Shown: positions 1 to 13,100 of the stretch, in pieces | Layout of the letters: each line of letters begins with the position of its first letter | Numbering within the stretch: position 1 is the first letter of the stretch | From: Acestrorhynchus altus | Lineage: Eukaryota > Chordata > Actinopteri > Characiformes > Acestrorhynchidae | Assembly: GCA_034509495.1 (NCBI GenBank) | Contig: CM067504.1 | Span: 6,519,256-6,583,255 of the forward strand | Direction of reading: 5' to 3' | Length of the DNA stretch: 64,000 nucleotides | Notes under the pieces: model-generated | What the model saw: the letters and a program-made list of their open reading frames with translations, nothing else | Told to the model about the DNA's origin: nothing | Databases searched by the model: none | Program-made: the position numbers and the translations under genes

Positions 1-178
1 CTTGATGCTGGGGGGCTTTATACCACTTTAGCCCCCCCCCCCCTGCCATCAGGCTTGGTGCAAGCAGTTTAGTAGGTTAACAGTAGGTTCTTTAGAGAGT
101 ATATATTGATTATTATATTGGCAGTACTTCTCTGTAGAGAAGGCTGTCCACAAACATTTGGACATACAGTGTAATAGC
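1..178 (+). repeat. Non-autonomous DNA-transposon end, family N copy 1
   Basis: GGGGGGCTTTATACC, a C-run and a terminal tgtccacaaacatttggaca are shared with 12175-12475. The end motif resembles the terminal inverted repeat of a common non-autonomous Tc1-type element of fishes. The left part is cut by the window edge. Confidence 0.6.
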
Positions 179-698
179 CCTTCTGTCAGACCAGATGATA
201 TAGCCTTTGTTGCCCTCATGCATTGATGAGTTTTGGATCATATTTGATCATATTTTATAGGCATATAGAAATAACATTTTATACAATAATGATGGACTGT
301 ATGTAGACATAACACACCTGCTGCAGCCTATGCAGAGTTTATCAAGCTGCATGTGATGGATACTAAACTGCAGAGGACATGCTGACCGTTTCTAACCCAC
401 AGCAGCCTTTACTCAGGCCAGTCTCGACCCAGCAACACTGTACCCTCAGGCAGCATCTGCTGCCACAGTCAAAAGCAGTCAACGCCTTAAGCTTGCATAT
501 GTTTGGATTGCTCATTCAGCTGCAGGCAGAGAGGAGGATTGTGGGATTTGTGGTGCTCTCAGTGGTGGGCAGAATAATGCCAGCAGTCGGCCGATTATTT
601 CATCAGGCCAGCACTGGTGTTATTGCACTCAACATTGAGATTTAGAGCTTGTACACACCAGCTTAACTCAAACCCTTACACACAAAAAAACACACAAA

Positions 699-701
<3 letters not shown>

Positions 702-766
<65 letters not shown>
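702..766. repeat. (AC)n microsatellite
   Basis: Uninterrupted AC dinucleotides over about 65 bp. Confidence 0.97.
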
Positions 767-1327
767 ATTGTGAGTGAGGAACACTACAGAAACACATACA
801 GAGAAGACACACCTCGGAAAGATAACAAGAGGGCAGGGCTACAAAGGAGACACGTGTAGGAACACTACTGAATAGGTGGAGCTAAAGCGGAGATGGGGAG
901 GAAGACTAGCACATGGCAAAACACCAGAGAAAACCAGACATGGACAAGGCAAGTGAGAACACACAGACACAGGACCAGGACAAAACTAGAGCATGATGGT
1001 CCGACCTGTGACATTGCTCTTCTCTTGTACAATAACTAACATGAATCTTTGACCTGGGGACATAAAGTTTCCTTCTAACAGAAGAATCCCTTCCTATAGC
1101 AGACATGCAGAAATAGTGAAAACTATGCAAAGAGTAGGAAGCTTTCACATCCTTGAGGTGTTACCAGAGAGTTTGTCTCTATTCAAATGCAAAGCTAAAC
1201 TGTTCTCCGTTTCTACAGGACAGCTGTGAAAAGCACTCTGCTGCAGTGCAGCTACAGTGTTGAATAAGAATAAGGTTTTGATGATATGTCCAAATAATGA
1301 CAAAAGATGGGTGTTGGTGAGGGGCTC

Positions 1328-1329
<2 letters not shown>

Positions 1330-1411
<82 letters not shown>
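1330..1411. repeat. (GT)n microsatellite
   Basis: Uninterrupted GT dinucleotides over about 82 bp, 290 bp left of exon A. Confidence 0.97.
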
Positions 1412-1701
1412 GCATGGTGCTGCCGTAAGTGATTTCCCAGCTATTCTCTGCAACTATCTGTTTTGCCCACAACTGGACTGAATAACAAGCACATAAATGT
1501 CCCCAGGATGTCTCTCTATTTGTTTGCTTTTTCCCGTTAGTTTGTAAGATGCTCAGAATATTTGCATTGCAGTGTTTTTTCCTGAACGTTCCAGATGTGA
1601 TTGCACTTTCTCTCGTGCTCACTTTTTAAAAATGTCCTCTCTCTGCCTCTCTCCTCCGCCTGTGTGAATCTCTTTCACTCTCTTCTCTGACCCTCCTGCA
1701 G

Positions 1702-1743
1702 GACCGTTAAGGTAGACGTGTATGACTGGGATCGAGACGGAAG
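1702..1743 (+). CDS. cpne9: cpne9 exon A (C2B calcium-binding loop)
   Basis: A 42-nt exon encoding TVKVDVYDWDRDG. It is preceded by a long pyrimidine-rich acceptor (ccctcctgcag) and followed by the donor gtaaat. The Asp residues in YDWDRDG belong to the third calcium-binding loop of the second C2 domain. The first base completes an Arg codon begun in an upstream exon that is not in the window; the last two bases start the Ser codon finished in exon B. Confidence 0.88.
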
Positions 1744-1954
1744 GTAAATTCTATCTCATTGCTCTTTGCTGTACATCATCGCCTGCCGCTTTTCTTGTCG
1801 TGGAACGGTCGAGCGGAAAGGTTGGGACATGTCAGAGTGAATGGGCCGGTGCTCATTTGATAGAGGCTCGCGAGTTTACATGACTTTTCTGAAAGGATGA
1901 GGACAAGGATGAAAGGAGGAGAAGAGTTAGGAGCTGATGGATGTGAAGCAGAAG

Positions 1955-2023
<69 letters not shown>

Positions 2024-5000
2024 TGCTGTCAATGAAAGACAGGACAACAAGGGGAAATGAGACAGGCCTCATTGCTTCTTGCTTTGACCTTGTAAAATTA
2101 TTATCTGTCCACTTGTAGTGGTTTTCAAAGAATGTAAAGAATCACTGATGTGTTCAAATGATGTAAACAAAAATTGACCAACATGGAGATGTTTTTCTTT
2201 AGACATCAACAATGTACTAGCTGCATTCCAAAGCCTAGGCTGCAGCTGAGGTGGGGCAGGTCTTCAGTAGCCTATTGGTCACACAAATGGACCGATCTGG
2301 AATGGTCTAATGATCTGTGTGGTGATGTTGCAGGAAAGGTCCCACTTCTCGAATACTTGTGAAAAGCTACATGAAAAAGGATCTGTGGAGGCTTGATTCA
2401 GTTTTTGTTTTGTTCCCTTCATGTGTGGATATGATACATCATTATGATACACGCTCTGAACTAAGGTGGCATTGCTTGGCTCTATACAAAGGGTCTGTCA
2501 CGTGTCAGTCCTTGTTGTTTCTCCTCATGTGCTCCTAAGCACATGGGTTGTGTTTGTTTTGGTTCTGTCTCCTCCCTTGCTCCACCCCTAAAAGCTGTGT
2601 CTCATTTGTAACCCTGCCCCTCCGTTATCATGTCCCAGATGTGGTCAATGCCGTGTTGTACTTAAGGCCCTTCATCTCAGCTTGTCTATCTTTGGTTTGT
2701 TAGTTGACAGTCTGTTGGTTAGAATGTTCTCATGCTGTTCCTTTGTTTATTGTTGGTGTTCTTTTGTTAGTTTGTGTACCCTAGTTTTTGTTTGTCAGTC
2801 TCCCAGGTTTATCCTTTATTTGATCAAATTCCTCAACCCCAGAGTTTACCTCTGCTTCCCTTGTCTTTCTGTCCAGCACCTCAATCCTGACAGGGTCCTT
2901 CACTTTTAAACCACCTTTGTCACAAAACTACTGTATATAATGTTTATGTCCGGTCTCTATAATGTCCCTCTTTTAGTGGACCTTTGTATGTATGTATTCT
3001 GTAAGCTGTATTCAGTGTATATGGATATTAGTTTTGCAGGAGTTATTTCTGAGGATGTTTGATGTAAAATATTCTGGACTTCAGAAAATAATTAAAGATA
3101 CAGAAGAAATTGGCCTTTAAATCGACCTTTTAATGACACTGTAAAACCTAGTAGATCTGGATGAACCATCTCTTAAGGTTTTCAGAGAGAGATAATGGAG
3201 CTCCGCCCCCTCAGATTTTTGTATCTATCCTTCCAGTGTGAGAAGGTGAGTGCGTTGTGTCAGTCTGAAAGGATGTGGAGCTGATCAAGAAGCTCTTACT
3301 TCGAAAAGCAAACAAACAAGCAGAACCTTTGATCTAATCAAACTTCTGAAGCCATTGCTGTTGTCAGAACAGTGGACTGACCGCCCCAGATACTGACGTC
3401 ACCTTGACATCACTCAGTGTTTGAGATGACTGGGATGGTGAGAAGGAATAATTGCTCCAACTTCCTACTGTTTCTGCAGAACCACTGAAAGTGAGTCTCC
3501 TGAAAAGGACAGGAGCTGTAACAAAGGAGCTCACTGACTACTGAAACATCTGATATTACATTTAGTGGCTGAGGTTTCTGGAAATGTCTTTTTACTTGGA
3601 GATCTTTGAGTGGATATTGAGTACATGAAAGGTGATCTCTGATGTTTGCACACTAGTCTTAAAGGTTATAGACCATCACTTTATTCACTTTATTTTCATT
3701 TCATTACTTTCTGAATCAAATCAGGCATAAATTGCAGTTTTAAATGAAGCAACATTATTTACCTCCAAACAGCAGTGCAATGGAGGCTTGGCAGCATGTT
3801 TGTGCAGCAGGCTGTTTGTGTGTGTGTCACTTAGCTCCAGGGTTGTGGGTTCATTTCTCACTCCAGTCACTGTCTGCAAGTGTGCTCTCCTGAATTTGCC
3901 TTCATTTCTGGATGTGCCCGTTTCTGCCTAAAGCACACATGGTAGTTGATTTGGCGCTGCTTAGTTGCCCCAGGTGTGTGTGGTACCCTGTGATGGACTG
4001 GCGCCCTGTCCATAGGGGTACTCCTACCGTGTGCCTATTGATTCCTGGTAGGCTCTAGACAAATGAGGTCCAGAGCTATTTAAGTGAATTTCAAAATCAC
4101 ATTAATGAATAAATTTCACTCAAATACTGAAAGGCTGAGAGGGGATAGATGTTCTGGAGAATGCATACAGAGAGACTGTCTCATCTTTCAATATATATTC
4201 TCTTTCTCTTTCCTACAGTCATGACTTTATCGGAGAGTTCACCACCAGTTACAGAGAGTTGTCCCGAGGTCAGAGCCAGTTTAATGTGTATGAGGTAAGG
4301 GCAGCCACCGTTTGCCACAGGCTACACTTTATATCTCCAGTAGTCGTATTGAAAACTGCACACACTGAAGAGAAGCAGCGTTTTGAGTTTACTTGATTCA
4401 GATTCATCCATCACTTTTACATTAAATACACTTAGTGACAAAACTGGGTCTTGGCCCAAGACGGTGTAAAACTGATTCCCCTGCTGCCATATTAAAAGGC
4501 TCTCAGAGGCTACTTTTGGGTAGTGTGCCTCTTGATGAGAAATCATTGACTTCTAGACGTGCCTCTATGATGCACTCAAAAACATTTTGCCCAGGTGAGA
4601 GACTTTGAAACTATAGCATCTTTGACAAATCCAGGTTCTGTTTGGGATCTGACAATGGGTTCGAGTATTGAGGCAGGGCTTCCTACTGTCATTTTTTACA
4701 CAAGTCTTAAAAGTAGGAAAACCAAATCAAAGAAATTAAACAAAAAAATTCTAGGTCAATCAATGGGAGACAACCAGGTGTGAGTGGGATTCTTGTGGTC
4801 AATTAAAGTCTGATTTTAACAGCAAATGTTTGTGGAAGTATATCAGGGCACATACTTAGATAAAGATTGCTGCCCATCTACAGTTTGTTAAAGACGGAAA
4901 AGCCAAAAGGCTACTGTTTTGTGGACCAAAATAGTTCTTTTTTGTTTAAATGAGAAGCATTATGTTGTTCAGCATAAAAACCTTATCCCATCTTTGAAAC

Positions 5001-5860
5001 ACAGCGGTGGTACTATCATCTTTTGGGCCTGATGGAACATAAAATTTGGCAATATTCCAGCAGGTTCTAAATGAGAACATCAGGGCATCTGTCTGTCAGC
5101 TGAATCTCAAGATGCAGCAAGACAGTGACCCTAATTTGCTATACCGAAGAATAAGGAAGGAAGAGTGAAGTTATTGTCAAATGTTTGGAATTGTCCAGTC
5201 AAAGTTCTGATCTCAATCCAATAGACATGCTGTGTAAAGACCTGAAACAAATAGTTTATGGTAAGAAACCCAAAAACTATAAACTATAAATCCTATAAGC
5301 TGATGTGCAACAATTAGCATTCAGATATTGCTGCACAAGGGGGTCACATTAGATACTGAACTCCAAGAGTCACATACTTTTGCCACTTACAAATATAAAA
5401 TATTGGATAATTTTCCTCAATAAATAGATGATCAAGTGGAATTTGTCTGTCTCTTTTGGGGTTTTTTTTTTATGTGCTTTTAGGAAAAAAGTTTTATGTC
5501 AAATTTATAAAATTCTAAAGGTTTCACAAACTGTATATGTCATTACTTTCACACATATAAAGTTTCATTGCATTTCAGCGACACCTTCTTATTACATCTG
5601 CGTATTCTGTGTTCAGTTTACTCAATTTTATCAAAATAATGGTGGAAAATATTTAATTTTTAATTTTTGTTTTTTTATTTTTGTTTTTTTATTTTTGTTG
5701 CTATGGTGGAAAATATTTTATTTTCATTTTATTGACTGTTATGTATATTTAAACACATGTTTGTTTCCTTTTGCACAGGTTTTAAATCCAAAAAAGAAAG
5801 GAAAGAAGAAAAAATATGTGAACTCTGGAACAGTATGTACCTGTTTGAATTCATTATATT

Positions 5861-5913
<53 letters not shown>

Positions 5914-7492
5914 TTTGCCTCATAATGTTTTTTTCTCTCTTTGAAGGTGACACTGCTGTCGTTTAAAGTTGAATCTGAGTACACGTTTGTAGACTTCATC
6001 AGAGGAGGGTAAGCTGAATAGTCATGCTTGTTGATTTTTGTGCCTCATTTAAATGCCTCAGGCTTGGTTGGCTCAGAAATTCATTAAGTGTTGTTGATTT
6101 GTTTGTGCAGAAAAAATTAATCGATTACACTTGCAATCATTTTCTGTTAGCTGACAGTCTAATAAACACTGGTACAAACTGCATTTACATGCTGCATTAG
6201 TAAGGCAGGACCTGGACATGAAGAGTTAAATCAGATCTAGTACATCAGACACAAAAATATTGTAGGAATCTAACCTAAGAAACCATAATTAGACCATTAA
6301 TTAATATATCAGTTAATTCATTATTAAATACATTAGTTATTAACTAATATTAATTAGTTAATAAACTTTATTAACACATGAGACAAACACCAAGCAGCCA
6401 ACATACTCAAATAAATATAAACCTAAGCACTAAATGAGGCTCCAAGTGCTATCTTTCACTGTTCGGCTACTCCCAAGAGCTTCCAGGCTCAGTGTGCTTA
6501 CCTTCCATTTGTCAGCTCAGACATAGTGCCTTTGTCAAATGTCTCTCCAGCATTCCCTCTGTCCCCTGTGTGGAATTGAGCCCCTTCAAACACATCCTGG
6601 AGCCCTTCCTCTAACCAGGTGTGTCACGCTAGAGTCAGTCTCCAGGCCCAGGGGAGGGACTGGTTCTTTGTCCCCGCCCCCTCGCTGCCACAATATGTAT
6701 TTTTTTATATTTTATGGAGATCCTCTCTGACTGACAAGAGTGATGCACAAAGTTGTTGAATGGACTCAAGATGGTTGTTCTTTTCAAGATGAGTAGACAA
6801 CTGTCAGGACAGCTCATTCTAGAGTTGAGGACACAAATGAATGGTGTAGCATGGCTTTATAGCTTCTTAGGTAGCAGTGAAATTCAAGTAGACTTGAGGA
6901 GTCAGACTCTTGGAAAGGTGTGGTAGGAACTGGGCTCAGCATGGAGGCTGTGAGACAGACAGTAGTTAGTTGTGCATGCAGAAAAGCAGTTGACTGAAGG
7001 TCTTGCAGATTTTTTAATTGTTGACATATTGTTTGAAGGATGTCATGGCATCCTCTTCTGTATGACGGCATCAGGAGTTATCAGCTGAAGGAAAGAGACA
7101 AGACGGAAAGTGGAAAATGCTTGTTTTCATGGGTTAAAGAAGGAATCGGTCTTTGACTCCATCATAGTAGTATTCCTTCTGTCCTCTGTGCAGCGATTGT
7201 CTTTCAGATTGGGAAGTCAGAGGCTGGAAAACAATAAACTTGATTGTTTCAAGGTGAAATAAGCTCACTTGACAAAAAAACTTTTGTGATTTGTCATGGA
7301 CTGGACAAGATTCTGAATTCTCATCCACAACATGACCGTTTCACAACTCTCCCATCTGGCAGACAATACAGGAGTGTGAAATCGAGAACCACCAAAGAGT
7401 TTCTTTCCCCAACTAGAAGTTTTAGTCCTTACTTATTCCTGGCTTCAGAAGACAAACTGACCATCAGAACAATAAAAAACAGCACACTGCTC

Positions 7493-7562
<70 letters not shown>

Positions 7563-10053
7563 TGCCCAGTTGCCTATTGAAGGCAACTGTCACAGATCTA
7601 GGAGAAGGTGAGGGAAGAATTTTGGACAAGTGGAAGCGAGAATGACACAAAGAAACAACCTGATACATGAAGTGGTGTAACTGTGAGGGTGGACAGAGTA
7701 CAGTTCCTTCTGCAGATGATGTCTGGGAAGTTCAGGTATGGGAGAGTGTGGATGCAGTGGAGGCAGCAGGTGTTCATATGTTTTCTGCAGTGATCCAAAT
7801 CTTTCTTTGTAGTGCCAGGCAGGAAAAGAACCCATCCTGTAACAAATTCCATGAGGAAGTCAGATCTGTTGACAGCTGACTGACAATTGCAGATGCCAAG
7901 GAGATCGTTAGCAGTGTATCTAACAGGGTGGATGAGCTGAGTGGGATTCTGACTCCCCATAGACTGTGATGGTACACGATTAGCAGAGCAATTATTGAAC
8001 ATGTTAAAGGGTTATAGAGGAAGAAAAAGATAAGTTGTGTAATAATTCACAATTTCCTTTCAGTGTATTCTTAGAAGGAATTTAAAAACAGTATAACCCA
8101 GACCACAAAATATGAAATAACACAATGTCCAGGAATAATATACTGTAAAAATCTATAAACAGGTCATTCATAGATAAATAAATGTCCAAAAAAACCCAAT
8201 AAAAGACTAAATGACGTTTTTATTGAAAACACAAGAACCTTTTCACTTCAAAAATCTCTGATCATGTCTGATCATTTAAAGGTCGTATTCCTCGGATGCC
8301 TCACAGAACCTCCAGTGTATGTAATAAAACACTTAGAGCACACTAGTGTACAGTACTAAATCATGTTTTGGAGTATTCTCTGGTGGTGACCATCATACAC
8401 GCTTCTCTGGGCTGGACAATTTTGCTGCAAGATATAATTCATCATTAGCAGCCCTGAACTGTCCTTTTTCAAGACTGTGCTTTTCCCTTGAAGGTTGGAG
8501 ATGTGCTATGAATATACCTTATTTATGAAACATCTAAACAACATTTTATTCACTTACCCATTGAAGGTCTGGGTTAAACAAATGCACTCTTTGATAAAAA
8601 AAAGAACAAAAACACACTAAGAAGTTGTTGAAAGGGAGTGAATCTTTCTATGTGTGAATGTAATGATGTGTAATGTGTAAGTGATTATAATATTAGAGTG
8701 CAAGCATAAATATACTGGCAAAAACTGCACAATTGGAAGGAGGCTCTAGTACCCTAGTAGTCTAGCCTGGATTCTAAATAAAATATGGTTGGACATGGAG
8801 TTATACAGGTTCCATATGGCATCCTGCGACATATTTACTCACATATGTTGCAGCTGGGCCTGTAGATCCTGCACACTCATAGGTTACTGAAGCTGGAAGT
8901 TAAATGCTCAAGTGGGCCAGCCAAGGAAGTGAATCATATCTGCCTGCAGAACTGCATGCTGAGTTATGCAGCAATCTGACTTTGCATTTTTGGGGTCAAT
9001 ATCTCCTTTTTCACTTTGACATAATGAGAATCTGAGAGACGTCCTTTACATTGTGTCAACATTTCATGAAGACTGGATCAATAGAAATGTCCAGTGTTAT
9101 CTTCATATTAAAAAAAATATTGTTCAAAGATCAACATTTTTACTCTTAAATAAGAACAACTAACAGAAATCTTACAAATATGAATTCTTAAATATCCTTA
9201 TGAAAGCCTCACACATGTCTGTATGAGTTAAGGTCAATGTGATCAGTTTTAATTGTTGAATTACTATTTAATTACTAATTTAACAGAATTAAAGTGGAGA
9301 AAGGGTTTTATCCTCCAACTGCTCCTAAAAAAACCCTCCTTCTTATGGTTTTACATGAGTTTCAAGTTTTATTTTTAATTTCTCTCAAAGAACAAACGAA
9401 AGAAAACTCTTAGGTGAATGAGTCCCATTTCCCTTAAGTACTCTGAGTGTCTATATTGGAAAATTAAATTAAAATGTGACTGAATTTTTTTTTCTAAGTT
9501 ATAAAAGGGACTGTGTTACTAATGGCTGAAGGAGAGTGTCTTAGAAAAGAAAATCAAGAGAATATTTGAGAAAAGTTCATACAAGGTTCATGTAAATCTC
9601 TGCATGAAACAAATATTCTGATAGAGACATTGTCCAAGATATCTTTAACTAATGGACAGCCTGGTGAAAAATGCTCAGTATCACCACCTGCACCGCAGCA
9701 CCACCCGCATCTGGCCCAACCCATATTTTCTCTTTAATAACTTACTCAATACTACTGCTCTTCCAACATTAAAATGACATCTTGGAATCTTTCCCAGCTT
9801 TGACTACTGAAACCAAATGTGTCAAATCATGTGCACAATTACTTGTACTAACCTCCAACTGATTCTGTTTAAGATACTTTGCAGCAGTTAGTTGTATATT
9901 TACTATATAAAATAATAAAATCCTTTGCAGAGTAAAAAAAATCCTAAATCATACCTTACATTATCATATTGAAACCATCCAATTTACATACATCTGTCTG
10001 TCTATCCTTTGTTGGTCTGTCTGTTTATATACAAACAACACACACACACACAT

Positions 10054-10120
<67 letters not shown>

Positions 10121-13100
10121 TGGATACCCACTCCTACGCCAGCCACCAAACCCCACAGCTCATTTATTTCCTTATTCAATTTTTTTTAATTATATTTGTT
10201 GATAATGTTGTACTGAAATAAAACTTTAATTCTTTTTCTTTCTTTCATATGTTGTTTCTTTCCTGATTAAAAATAACTTCGTCCTCCAAAGAGGGTGGTG
10301 GTAGAGGGCCGATAAAGGGAATATTTGAGAACTTTGTAAGAGTTTTTGGAGAATCACACTTAAGCATGTGTTCCTATGAACGTCTTAAAGTTTATCTTAA
10401 GATTTTAGTCTTTGTATCCTTTTCCTATAAAGTCTTTTGGGATTCTGATCCCTACTCTTTTCAAATCAGATCTGAACCACTTTAATATGTGGTTCTAGAT
10501 TATATGCTTATCCAGTTCATTCCCAGTTCAAGTCAATACAGTTTGTGTTATTTTCCAGTTTTCCATTGTTCCCACAGTGTTAATGAGGCCCTAATGAAGT
10601 TGGTGCCAGTGCAAAAACAATGCATACTCCATTTCTTTCGCCTTCTAATTAACACCTGAGAGCTGCTCAGAGAAACGTATCTTTGCTATGAAAGCTTGTT
10701 TGTCTAGTTTGTTTGGTTTTCGTGACACCTGACGTTCCTTCACATGATATTAATGATTTGGTTCTGAGGATTTGGTTCATTTTCATATCCTGGTTTATTC
10801 ACATTAATGAGAAAAACAAATCAATCATTCCCATTTTTTGCTCCATACAAAATCAAATCGGGAGAAAATTTGAATTAAACAGTGAGGCTTGTAATATGAA
10901 CACAGTCAAAAAGCTTGAAAATGTGACATAATTGTGTATCGTTGGCCCTTCAGGACTCAGCTCAACTTCACTGTGGCCATAGATTTCACTGCATCGAATG
11001 GTAAGTTTCTGCTCATTCATATTTATTTTAAACACTTGATATTAGTGAGTCACATCTTCCTTTCATTACAAACAAAAGCCATTGTCTTGAAGCTCACTAA
11101 TAACTGAAACTGAGAAGTTGCTGAATTCTTTGAATAAGCTGTTTATTGGCTGAGGCTCTTATCCAGAGCACCGATGGTGAATACAGCATTATCAATCACA
11201 TTTTATTTACATAGCACTTTTCACAATGAAGGCGTTGTCACAAAGCAGCTTTACAGAAATCTGGGTCCAAGCCTCTTATGAGCAAGCCAGTGGGCGACAG
11301 TGGCAAGGATAAACTCCCTCAAACTGGGAGAAAGAAACCTGAAGAAGAACCCAAGGCTCAATACGAGAACCTATTTCTCTGGTTGACAAGAGAGAGTACA
11401 GACATAAAGCACAAAAAGAACAAAGAGAACAGGAGTAAAGGAGTAACATAATGAAGAACTATAGCTAAAGTGTGGGCAGGCCGTGTATGGGTGTATGAGT
11501 ATGAGTTATGAGAGAATGTGACACAGCATAGGCTGAGCAACACCAACACATAATGCTGCTGTCAAATGAAAAAACATTTTTAGTTTTTTTACATGGTTTG
11601 AACTGTAGCTGCTCTGAAGATTAATAGAACAGACCGATAGAAATACTCTAAAATTACTCTTAATTACTCTTGTTTTACATTAACTTCCATTCAATTTGAG
11701 AACATTTTGGCCTTCTCCTGTAAAGTCACTACTTTTCAGATACATGTTTTCCATTGGACAGCGACAGTAAGAGAGAATGTCTTAGAAAAACCTTTGAGGA
11801 GCACTGTAGTTCTGGGTACTTTGATTTTCTGAGAGTTTTCAGTTTCCAGGTATGATGCATCCAGTGCATGTAACTGTCCAATGACCACAGCCAATGGATA
11901 TGCAAGTATGAACAAAAGTAGTGGTTATTCAAATCAAATCAAAATGTATTTGTATAGTACGATTCACAACTGATGTCCTATAAAAAAAAAAGCTTAACAG
12001 CACATGAACAAAGGATAAGAAACAAAACCCCTTAAAATAAAATAAAAATTGTTGTTTCTTCTGGTTTATTAAAGAGTTTATTAAATCAAGTTTATTAAGG
12101 AGTTTTGTTGGAGGAACTGTATGAATTGTCCAGCTAAGTTTTTCTACTAAATTGTGGAGCACTGAGTATTTGATTACATTCAGTGCATTAGTGAGGTCAG
12201 GATCTTGTGATTACCACCACACCTCATCCCCAACTCCCAAACTCATCCCAAAAGTATTGGATGGAGCTCCATTCCAGAGAACATAGTTGCACTGCTCCAC
12301 AGCTCAATGCTGGGAGGCTTTATACCCCTCTAGCCCTCGTCTGACCTTAGGCATGGTACAAATACCTTCATTTTTGTTTATCTGCTCCAGAGAGTCCTAT
12401 TCTATTAGCAGTAGCTGAGTGCATTAATTAGACAGGGTGTCCACAAACATTTGCCCATTATATGTATATGTGACAGTCTATGGTAACATACAGATATTGC
12501 AAATCTGACTGGATATTGGACCTTTAACTGAAGAGGAAAATGTCAAAAGATTGAGAGCAGACTATATCCTCAATACAGAAATGGACCCAAGGAGAAGTAC
12601 TGTTGATGTTAAGAGTTATGAGAGGATTTATGGAGCTTGGAAAGAAGAATCAGTCTTCTTTTGAAGCCTTTTCCATTCACACTTTCTTAGCATTCACCCA
12701 GGGTGAGTTAATTAAAATATTTTTGCTTGTTTGAATCTGCAAACACTAAACGCTCATATGTTCAAGGCCTGAATAGTGTATGAAGATGCACAGTACACGC
12801 ACGATGAATTACTTATAGCCATGTACATGCTGAACTTGTCTTGCTCCCAGGCGTATGTACAGTATCACGCTCTCTTCATTTGAAACAAAGAAGGCTTGAC
12901 TCATACAGTAAGCATTAAAGATTCAGCTGAATAAAGCTGTAGATTCCTCACAAACCCTCTCTCCTTTCAGATTTATCTCGTGGCCTACAGTCATTCACAA
13001 ATACAGCTTGCTCTGCAGTTCAGATCTCAGCTGATGAAGTTTTTCGTTTTGGTACAGACCACCACTGAGATATTCAGCGGTTCATTGGTTTGAATTCAGC

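Larger units (their letters stand above)
1..1701. other. cpne9 intron (left end of window)
   Basis: Holds the end of a dispersed repeat (1-178), (AC)n at 702-766 and (GT)n at 1330-1411. Between 1620 and 1701 it becomes pyrimidine-rich and leads into the exon A acceptor. No coding exon is seen. Confidence 0.75.
1744..4218. other. cpne9 intron A-B
   Basis: Contains a (GT)n(GA)n compound microsatellite at 1955-2021, a solo-LTR-like repeat at 2496-2892 and a SINE at about 3790-4075. The part from 2900 to 3780 shows no recognised feature. Confidence 0.75.
6009..10953. other. cpne9 intron D-E
   Basis: Contains a LINE-like 3' coding fragment (about 7270-7495), (AC)n at 7496-7559, a Tc1 relic (8600-8965, minus) and (AC)n at 10038-10118. 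A 134-codon open frame at 7598-8002 (minus) and one of 85 codons at 6814-7071 (minus) match nothing I recognise. The rest is AT-rich unannotated sequence. Confidence 0.7.
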
